From Aedes albopictus (lineage: Eukaryota > Arthropoda > Insecta > Diptera > Culicidae), in assembly GCF_035046485.1 (NCBI RefSeq), contig NC_085137.1, positions 375,906,706 to 375,970,705 on the forward strand: a stretch of 64,000 bases of DNA. The letters are read 5' to 3'. The notes below the pieces were generated by a model, which saw only the letters and a program-made list of their open reading frames with translations, searched no databases and had not been told where the DNA came from. The translations under genes and the position numbers were made by a program. Shown piece after piece: positions 56,466 through 64,000 of the stretch; positions within the stretch are counted from its first letter, which is position 1; each line of letters starts with the position of its first letter.

Positions 56466-56966
56466 GGGTAAAAGCTCCCTTAGTGGAGGTAGTACCAATA
56501 GTGGTGGTAGTGCCAATTTGGCACTATTTCGAACAAAAAGCTTGCAAATGACATTTTTAATAGATGCATCATAACTAACTAATAACATTAATTCAGTTTT
56601 GTGTTCAGGATTTGCCGAAAAACCTATTTTTAACCATTATTTTCCTTAAATGTTTTGCTCCTTTGCACCTATAGTGGTGGTAGTGTTCCTATAGTGGTGG
56701 GTCCCATAAGAATTCAATGGGATGCGCCACTATAGGAACCAATGTTAAATTTTACCTCCATAATAGGAACCGTGTACCTATAGTTGGTGCAAGCGATTTA
56801 TTAGCGAAAACTGAAATAAACAATGGTTTTCACATTTTTCCTATCAAATTTAAGTGAAAAACTACCGATTAACGTTTTCAGACTTTTTATTTTGTGGTAT
56901 TATCAATTTTTTCAATTATTTTTCTACAAGGAGCTACTAATAGCGCCACTATTGGTACATTTACCC
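56466..56966. mobile_element. 501-bp MITE with GGGTAAA TIRs and TA TSD
   Basis: GGGTAAA and TTTACCC form the ends, with TA directly outside both. Words such as CTATAGTGGTGG, ACCAATAGTGG and GTGGTAGTGCC recur about eight times in both senses, so the ends are internally repetitive. No transposase frame. Confidence 0.75.
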
Positions 56967-58427
56967 TAACGAGAAACCCAATAAATCAATCCATCTATTT
57001 GTTTGTAAGAGTAAATGCGATCAATTTACTGATTGTCTGTCTAACAGGTGTCGCTTCACCAACAACTGCGTTAAAGAAGAATACTAAGGATTTCTGACGT
57101 CTATCACCCTTCCCTCACGCGTAATTCGCACTCTGAATACAAGAGATTACTACACAGCCGCAGAAGCTCGCAGATGACTTTCTCAAAGTGCAAAGCTTGG
57201 GATTACTGATTCCTGAACAGGTAATGATTCTGTGGAATATAAAGCCAAACTGGCTCCGAAGCCACACCGTGAACACTTCTATTTCACAAACCCATCTTTC
57301 TTTCGGCTTAGATGGCAATCCACAACACACTCGCGTTTGTGCCCACTAATTACAAATGAGAGCGAATTGTTTATATGAGGCCAATACTTACTCTCGGACT
57401 CCGCATACCTAGCCACCAGACAGTTTGTTTTGCTGGTGTCTAATTATTTTGCGTCGAAATGATAAATAAAATAAAATAATTAACAAAAATTACAAGTTTT
57501 TCCAGTATGTTTAAGACATACTAGCAAATCTGGTAAAATACCAAAGGGCAATTGGCCATTGTATCATCGATCATGCTATTCATTCTTGATCTTTCACTTA
57601 TCATAAACCTATCCATCTCATTTGTGCGCACGCATGTACGAAGAGCGAGTGCGTTTTATTTACTGTTGAAACTGTTTGCCTATCTTTTTCTACGTCTCCA
57701 CTAGACAGAAATGTCTTGCCATTTTGCTACCAGAAAAAGAAAACGTAACAAAGCACAACTTCTCTTTCATATTATTTATTAAAAAATCAAACAGTGCCTA
57801 ATCTAGTATCGTGCGAAGATATGATGACTGAACATATAAATAGAATAAAAAAATAGGAGAAAAGAAATTGCTTTGATTATAATATTATTCTGTTATTAAT
57901 ACTCCTGCCAAAGGTATTTAAACATCAATTCCGTACAATCCGCGCCCAAGGAAGATATTATGAATTGTTGCTGGTGTGTGCACGTACCTGAAAATAAAAT
58001 AAAAGAAACCCGGTTAAAATTGTTATTTACAAAACGTGACAATAAAAAAACAATAGGCTAATGATGATAGCTAAAGGTACGCTTTTTAGTCTATTTAGGT
58101 TTTGCCTTATTAGAATCGTTATCAGTGATTTTTTTCGTAAAACTATTGAAAATGTTTGGATAAGTAGAAAATATACTGTATGAGAGCCATCGAAAGATTC
58201 ATGTGTATCGAGAAGTTCATAATCGTCATTTCCGGTACACCATCCGTTGTAAGTTCTTCGTTTGAATAATTTTAAGTGTAAATTTAATTTCTCGGTTAGA
58301 TGTTCCCATTCTATAGAAACGAATTGACAACCTAATCCGAAGATTTCCAATGACTGGAAAAACTTGTGATTGGAAGGCACAGAATGTTGACAAATTGGAG
58401 ATGATATTTGTGAAATAAACCGCGTTC
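56967..58427. other. No gene; one copy of a direct repeat
   Basis: AT-rich, unassigned. 57198-57306 and 58497-58602 are direct copies of a ~105-bp sequence (AAAGCCAAACTGGCTC, GAAGCCACACCGTGAA, TTTCGGCTTAGATGG) about 1.3 kb apart. A 117-codon minus-strand frame at 58027-58380 has no recognised domain and ordinary composition. Confidence 0.45.
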
Positions 58428-58500
58428 TGGTGGGATTCGAACCTACGACTCCGTATTCGCTAGACCGGCGCTTTAACCAACTAAGCCACAGAACAAGTTA
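58428..58500 (-). tRNA. tRNA-like sequence, probably pseudogene or SINE head
   Basis: The minus strand reads GTTCTGTGGCTTAGTTGGTT, then AGTCGTAGGTTCGAATCCCA, with A box GGCTTAGTTGG and B box GGTTCGAATCC. The first and last six bases pair as an acceptor stem. The anticodon stem is one base too long and the T stem has mismatches, so a working tRNA is unlikely. The direct repeat at 58497-58602 adjoins it. Confidence 0.4.
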
Positions 58501-58602
58501 CGATTCTGCGGAATAGAAAGCCAAATTGACTCTGAAGCCACACCGTGAATACTCCTTTTTCACAAACCTATCTCTCTTTCGGCTTAGATGGTGCCCGTGT
58601 CT

Positions 58603-59257
58603 TTTTATGTATGGTGATGGTCCGCGGCATTGCATAGGTTAGACGGACATTTTTTTCCCAATCGGGTAATATGAGCGGCAGCCGCTTTTCATCATCGGTC
58701 ACTCCTTCCCAGGTAGCGTTCTACCAGGCCCACCCATTTCGTTCACTGCCCTTTTCACTTTCTTGTACATATTAATCGGATCTATGGCGAGCGCTAACTT
58801 TGTAGGGATGTTGTATGGCGTTCTTGAAACATGCGCTGCCTTCCGGACCAAAACAATAGAACATCAGAAACGAGAGTGACTTTCCCCAGCAGCTTACCAG
58901 TCTCATCAAAGCGAAGCGGTAGACAGTGAGCAAAACTAAGGATTTCGGATAACTCTTAAGTAAATTCAAATCTCGTCGGGGACTTCGACAAAATGAAGGA
59001 TTCTTGTGCATGCTTTTCAACATCACCCTATAAGGTAAGGTGTAAGACTATTTGTCGGGGTCAACACCTGGGGTACGATTTTCCCGAAATTAATTTTTTT
59101 GTAGGTAAAAGGTTGACATGTCATTAAATGTAACCAATGCAGCGTATATCACTTCCAAGACCACTTTCCAGGAGGAAACTTTCATTTGCCCAAAAACAAC
59201 GCAAAATCCCTCAACGTCGATTCCCTGATGCTTTGTATACCTTTACGAGGTTGACAA
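58603..59257. other. No gene recognised
   Basis: A minus-strand frame at 59026-58772 (84 codons) and an overlapping frame with DPINMYKKVKRAVNEMGG may be relics of a mobile element, but no family is recognised. Confidence 0.35.
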
Positions 59258-59525
59258 TCTATATATATATAGGTATATAAAAATGCAGTGGCATACGTGG
59301 GACCGCGCATAACTTGCGAACGGATGGTCCGATTATGGTCGTCTAAGTTTTGTTCTGTTAGTTTTCACCCAAGAAAGGTTTATGAGGCCTAAAACATAAG
59401 AAAATTGAGAGTTTTAGAAAATCGAGTTTTCATACAATTTGAACGGGGGCTTGGGCGCTTGGCTAGGGACATGAAACATCAAAAAACGCAGTAGAGGCAA
59501 GACAAAGTTTGCCGGGGACAGCTAG
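59258..59525 (+). mobile_element. 268-bp non-autonomous Helitron
   Basis: Starts TCTATATATATA after an A and ends GCCGGGGACAGCTAG before a T, as expected for insertion between A and T with no TSD. A short hairpin (GGCAAG, TTTGCC) precedes the CTAG end by about 10 bases. The 3' 30 bases match the Helitron end at 21268. Confidence 0.85.
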
Positions 59526-61664
59526 TTTTATGATAAAATAACCAACAAAAGTGGATGTGCGGTTTCATAAGTTGATTAGCTTTGCTCACGACCGCCGACG
59601 ATGATCGCCATAATAATAGCTTCTTGATTTATGATTTTCCCTTTTTTCAGTCAGTCTGTCACACGAACAAACCTCTAGACTTCGCCGGTGTCTCAGCAGC
59701 AACAGCAGCAGCAGTAGTAGAGTGTGCTGTTGTTGATGCCATCCACTCGGATTTGCTTATACGCCTTGTGTGTTCCACGCCCGTCTAGCCTAGCCCCGTA
59801 CATTAAACCATAATACAAAGTCACATGTCGTGTCGCGACGATACCGGAGAAGGCTTCGGGGGAAAATTATGGTATTTTTCCCGACTCGCACCGCTCAATC
59901 TCCAATTGAAAGACCTTATATTTCGCGTGAAGTGGGTAGAAAGGCACAGGGCAGGTAGTTGAGAGGATTTTATTGTTTCAAAAAATGCTCGGCAACGATT
60001 CATTCACTCGAATCGATGGGGAAGCAACTCCGTTTTCGAACATATCAACGGTTACGAATACATGAATTTGCATCTTGACCTCGAACGTAAAAACTTACAG
60101 GAATGAACGAAATTTTTTAAATGGAAGGGAAGCCTTCTCTCAATGCCCTCGACTCAAAAAAATATTAAAATAGAATTGTTTATGTACAATCATGCAACAC
60201 ATGTGGCAAGGCCACTACTCAATAGTACTCATGGTAACGATTGCACCGGAAGACGACGGACGTGAAAATCGATCAGTAGTATAAAGCACAAGGGAACGCG
60301 GTGTATGGTAGTAAAGGTGATGGGGCATGAAAATATTTTGCATTTAGATTATCTGGACGAATGCGCAGTGTTGTGGATTACCAGTGCAGTGAACGTCGTC
60401 TGACTGAATATATTTTACATAAATTGTCGAGTAATCGGTATGTGTCGAGTAAAAACGGTATGTGTCGTATACGGTAGAACACAACTCGTCTCAAGGTCTT
60501 AGTTGCGTATAAGCGCAAATGAACTTGAAGAACCACGTAAGTTCTAGATGTCTTCATAAGCTTCATATTGTTAATCAACTTAGTGTTTGTAGGGCTCCAA
60601 TATACGAGTAGCGCCAACTTATACTAAATAATTAAGCAGGGTGGGCCGAACTCCAGTTGATTTACGAAATCGCTTGCACTTTTCCAAAAAAAGCAAGGCA
60701 ATAAGTTTTATAGTTTGCAAAAAATACACCTGGATTGCCCAGCTGATCACCCCTTTCGAAAAACCTCCTAACTGTACTTCCCCTCTGATCAAATTACATA
60801 ATTCAGCATGTATGAATTCCGAAGAAAGGGTTATTTTGATCCCCTCGTTCATGAATATTCATGAATCGGGATACGGAATAAAAACAGTTGTAGCATTGAG
60901 AGGGGGGTATCTATCTAGACAACGACTCTTACCGCATCAGATGGTCGAACGATGCGACGACCATTAACCGAGAACGTGAAGTGGTTCGAAAGTACCTCTT
61001 CGCTCTCCGTCAACCGTGCGGTAATACTTCCTGAATGACACCAGCGGGGTTCTACGTGCAAGGTCAGCCCGTACCAGTCAGTAATCAACACTTTCCTCAG
61101 GGTTAACCGGTTTTTCATGGTCGCTTAAAATGCATTTTTGATATTGTGGTGGCACGAGGTGCACCCACTATGAATAGGAGCTAATTGCATTTGAAATGTG
61201 TCGTCGTTTTATCCGATTGCATTTGGAGGGTAATCAATTGAACCGAAGGTGTTTTGAATTTTAAGAATCTAATGACGATGAGTGTGTGTTGAAAAGTTGC
61301 ACTTTTCATATTTACACAGTGCTATCCAACGAACTGATTGAGAACGCGAACAAACTTTATTTAAGTTTGCTTCAGCAAGAGATATCAAAAGAAGAAAATA
61401 ATATCACGATAGATTGGGAGGAATTTTCGAACATTTGGGCGTAATTCTTCACGAAATTTTAATCAAACATCGTGAAGGAATTTGGGATGGGAGTACATAG
61501 AATAAAGCATGAAATCTTGCACAAATCGTAACAGGAGTTGCAAACATGAGCACACTGTAGTTTTTAACGAGTTTTTATACTCTTCATGTTTAAAGAATCG
61601 ATTATATTTAAAAATAAACCGCGCAAAAAAGTAAAGCTACGGCGGTAGATGTGAAAAAATACTA
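59526..61664. other. No gene recognised
   Basis: Unassigned DNA, including a short CAGCAG run at about 59696-59720 and a GC-richer part at 60930-61100. Frames up to 108 codons show no domain. Confidence 0.4.
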
Positions 61665-61925
61665 GAGGTTTCAGTGGATTTCAGGATGTTTCAGGTGAGC
61701 TTTTAGGGGCGCTTCCAGGGATTACAGAGAGGCATTTCAGGGAGGGTTCAGAGGCGTTTTCGGGAGTTTCGGAGCGATTCAGGTGCGTTACATGAGATCC
61801 GAGGGCCTAAAACCCCCTCGAATTTCTGAGGCATTTCAGAAAGTTTCAGGGAGATTTCTGCAGGTTTCAGAGACGTTACAGAGGCGTTTTCCGGGGTTTC
61901 GGAGGGCCTCACGTTCGTCCGACGG
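61665..61925 (-). repeat. Diverged copies of the 136-bp satellite
   Basis: GAGGCGTTTTCGGGAGTTTCGG and GAGGCGTTTTCCGGGGTTTC (each read in part) and GTGCGTTACATGAG match the reverse complement of the 48385 array. About two diverged units remain. The retroposon copy at 61928 begins where it ends. Confidence 0.7.
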
Positions 61926-61927
61926 GA

Positions 61928-62262
61928 TTTAAGGGAGTTCCGGGAGTGAGTGTGAGCATGATCATTGATGACCGTACACTTCGTAGTTGGTGCTCCGTGA
62001 TTGATCAGAGCTAGCGGAATTGCATAGAGAACCAATGGATGGGGCTCGGGACTAGCACACCTTCTTAATTGTACACGTTCCGAAAACTCAATCATTAATG
62101 GGTCAATAACGGCGCCGGTCACGTCCTTACGGTCAACCGGGGAAGGAAAGGATTGTTAGTTCGACAACCGTTGCTACTAGAGGTTGTATGTACTACTGAA
62201 CCCTCCAAAGTTGTCACGGGAAGGAGTTTTTGTTAGTTATGAGGGATTGATAGTTACATAGA
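61928..62262 (-). mobile_element. Fourth copy of the non-autonomous retroposon, 5' truncated
   Basis: Matches the 3' half of 7945-9638 on the minus strand: GGGTCAATAACGGCGCCGG, CACGTCCTTACGGTCA, TAGTTGGTGCTCCGTGATTG and a decayed GAGCATGA tail. It ends near 62262 without monomers. No TSD was found. Confidence 0.75.
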
Positions 62263-62279
62263 TCAGGATTCATTTGGTA

Positions 62280-62480
62280 AGCGCCTCAAAAGCCTCTGAA
62301 ACGTCCCTGAAACGTCATGTAACCCCTGAAACGCATTGAAAGGCTCCTAAAAGCCCCCAGAAACATCCTGAAACCCCCAGAAGTCTCTGAAACATCCTGG
62401 AGCTCCCTAAAAGCATCTGAAACCGCCTTGAAATGTTCTGTAATCCCTTGAAGCGCCTCCAAAAGTCCCCTGAAACATTC
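62280..62480 (+). repeat. Diverged tract related to the 136-bp satellite
   Basis: CTCTGAAACG, CATGTAACCCCTGAAACGC and CCTGGAGCTCCC words with the same composition as the 136-bp satellite, opposite in sense to 61665-61925. The retroposon between the two suggests it inserted at a satellite inversion point or that the arrays flanked a lost element. Confidence 0.5.
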
Positions 62481-62499
62481 CTATTCATCTCCCTTGATA

Positions 62500-63330
62500 G
62501 TCTTCCAGGGTTCATAATCTGACTGATTCCACTAGGAGTTTTTCACGGGAATCCTTCAGAGGTTTTCCCAATGTTGAACCCAGAGTTCTTCGCGGGGTTT
62601 TCCCCGGAATTCCTCTTGTAGGATTTTTATGGAATCTTCACAGGAGCTTCTCACAGGATATTTCTCAGATGTTGTCGCGAAATATCTCTTGAAGTTTCAC
62701 CTGAGATTTCTCTTGGAATTTGTCGCAGAAGATTTGTTTTTATATATATCTGTATTAACGAGATTTTTAGCCCTTGGTTAGTTCATCTCGGGACCCACGC
62801 TTTGCTTCCCTTCCGAAGGAAGAACTCACATTTTTGTGAGTTTTGTCGGGAGTGGGATTCGATCCCAGGTCCTCGGCGTGAAAGGCATGCGCTTTAACCA
62901 TCACACCAGGTCCGCTTCCCCCCAGAAGATTACTTTCTGTGTTGCTCCTGCGATGTTTCGCAGAGTTTTTTAGGATTTATCTTGGACTTTCTCTGAAGAT
63001 TTTTTTGGGTTTTCTTCTGGAGCTTTTTGTGGAATATTTCAGCAAGACTTATCACTTTTATTTCTCATGGAGTTCTTCCCGAAGTTTCTTTTAGGGTTTT
63101 CAGGCTTTTCTTCGTTGTTGTTTTACAAGATTTATCACAGTAATACTCACAGAGTTCTTACATTACTCCCTACCGGAAATTGTCCTAAGATAGAGCAACA
63201 GGATTTTTTTCTGAATTCCTACTGCTTACGAAATTCTTAGCTTGGAGAAATCTTGAGAGGAGCTTCTGATGAAACCCTGACAAAAATTAGAACATCTTAA
63301 AAAAAAACAAAATTCTTGGAGTAAGTAAGT
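62500..63330. repeat. 12-bp satellite split by a SINE
   Basis: GATTTCTCTTGGAATT-type words run on both sides of the SINE at 62735-62935. Satellite also occupies 63548-63835 in the opposite sense. Confidence 0.65.
62735..62935 (-). mobile_element. tRNA-derived SINE
   Basis: The minus-strand head GGTGTGATGGTTAAAGCGC (A box) and CTGGGATCGAATCCCAC (B box), with TTC in the anticodon position suggesting a tRNA-Glu-like ancestor. A body with a CTCACAAAAATGTGAG hairpin ends AATCTCGTTAATACAGATAT. Confidence 0.85.
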
Positions 63331-63379
63331 AGATAATGAGGGAAATAAAAACTAAAGTAGGAGGTCTGAAAACCTCTAA

Positions 63380-63547
63380 GGGTCTGTCCATAAACTACGT
63401 AGACTCTCAGAGGGGAGGGGGGGGGGTCTGGCCAAAGTCTACGCTCCATACAAATTTCGAAAATTTTGTATGAACAAAAGTCTACGGAGGGGGAGGGGGG
63501 GTTCGGAGATTGCCCAAAATGAGTCTACGTAATTTATGGACAGCGCC
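63380..63547. mobile_element. 168-bp PIF/Harbinger-like MITE
   Basis: Ends GGGTCTGTCCATAAACTACG (then TAGACTC) and, in reverse complement, GGCGCTGTCCATAAATTACG (then TAGACTC). TAA lies directly outside both (63377-63379, 63548-63550), matching the 3-bp TWA TSD of PIF/Harbinger. The interior has two poly-G tracts and CATACAAATTTCG/CGAAAATTTTGTATG inner inverted repeats. Confidence 0.85.
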
Positions 63548-63835
63548 TAAGAGAAATCCCGTAAGAATCTTGGAAACTTTCTGGAAGAAATCACTGGAAG
63601 AAAAACTTCTGCGGGGATCTCGCAAAAATCCGGAAAAAAATGTTAGGAAGCCACCCCGAAAATAAAAAAAAAATCTTCGGAAAAATCCAGCGAGAAACTC
63701 TGGAATCAGGTTGGAAAACCCTCTGACAGAAAATTCAGGGACGCACTCTTGCAGAGATCCCGGGAAAAACTCCTTTACAAATCCTGAGAGGAACTCTAGT
63801 AGAAATCACAAGAATAACTTTCAGAAAATGTGGGA

Positions 63836-64000
63836 CTCGTGGCCGACCGGTTAGCGGCGTCAGTCGTTTAGGTGTCCCGTAAGCCTCGGAGTGTTGGTTC
63901 GATTCCCACTCCAGACGGGGAAAACTTTTTGTCAAACGGAAGATTCTCTACTGGTCCACTGGGTGTTATATATGTTGTCCGTTGTCTAATGTAAGTAATG
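63836..64000 (+). mobile_element. tRNA-derived SINE, cut by the window end
   Basis: Head GTGGCCGACCGGTTAGCGGC (A box) and GTTGGTTCGATTCCCACTCC (B box). The body includes TCCACTGGGTGTTATATA and GTCCGTTGTCTAATGT, like the SINE at 52012-52215. The 3' end is outside the window. Confidence 0.8.

Noticed and set aside
58428..58500. A functional tRNA gene
   Set aside because: Anticodon and T stems are defective. Kept only as a tRNA-like sequence.

Overview
The window looks like repeat-dense intergenic or intronic DNA from a culicine mosquito, most likely Aedes. The basis is the AT-rich non-coding background, an RTE-clade retrotransposon, Feilai-like tRNA-derived SINEs, a CR1/Jockey-type LINE fragment, many MITEs, and a degenerate satellite built on a 12-bp unit close to GGAATTCCTCCA. 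The species call is inference from repeat style. I find no convincing complete host gene. The only long intact protein frame belongs to a retrotransposon. One short exon-like stretch (43420-43641) and a cryptic mini-gene inside a transposon (50539-50761) are the only other candidates worth naming.

Layout. 1-3984 holds a ~90-bp tandem repeat, a TTCGACCAAATGTC array, a broken RTE 3' end and fragments of a dispersed retroposon. 3998-7428 is a full-length RTE-type element with a 13-bp target-site duplication (TSD) and an open endonuclease-reverse transcriptase frame. 7853-13485 is a long-terminal-inverted-repeat (TIR) element with AAAT flanks, holding five later insertions: two copies of one retroposon family, two SINEs and a MITE. 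From 13490 to about 31960 the 12-bp satellite dominates, broken by MITEs, Helitron ends, SINEs and unassigned DNA. 32107-33590 is a MITE next to a 5'-truncated LINE on the minus strand. 33600-37430 is mostly unassigned, with a clean 255-bp MITE and a retroposon flanked by a 26-bp TSD. 37430-40560 is satellite again, with two striking palindromes. 45087-46586 is a 1.5-kb foldback element.

The most interesting structure is at 47832-51736: a 3.9-kb hAT-like element with an exact 8-bp TSD (GTCTAGAG). Its interior is mostly a 136-bp satellite repeated at an invariant period, and it is itself split by a 1.1-kb TIR element carrying an intron, a short frame and a polyadenylation signal. From 51745 to the end come more satellite, a near-perfect foldback, SINEs, MITEs, a small Helitron and long unassigned stretches.

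The elements act as nested insertions rather than as a gene system. Several TSDs and internal empty sites let the order of insertion be read directly. The 12-bp satellite blocks (about 11-12 kb by my block edges) appear to be the common substrate into which much else has landed.
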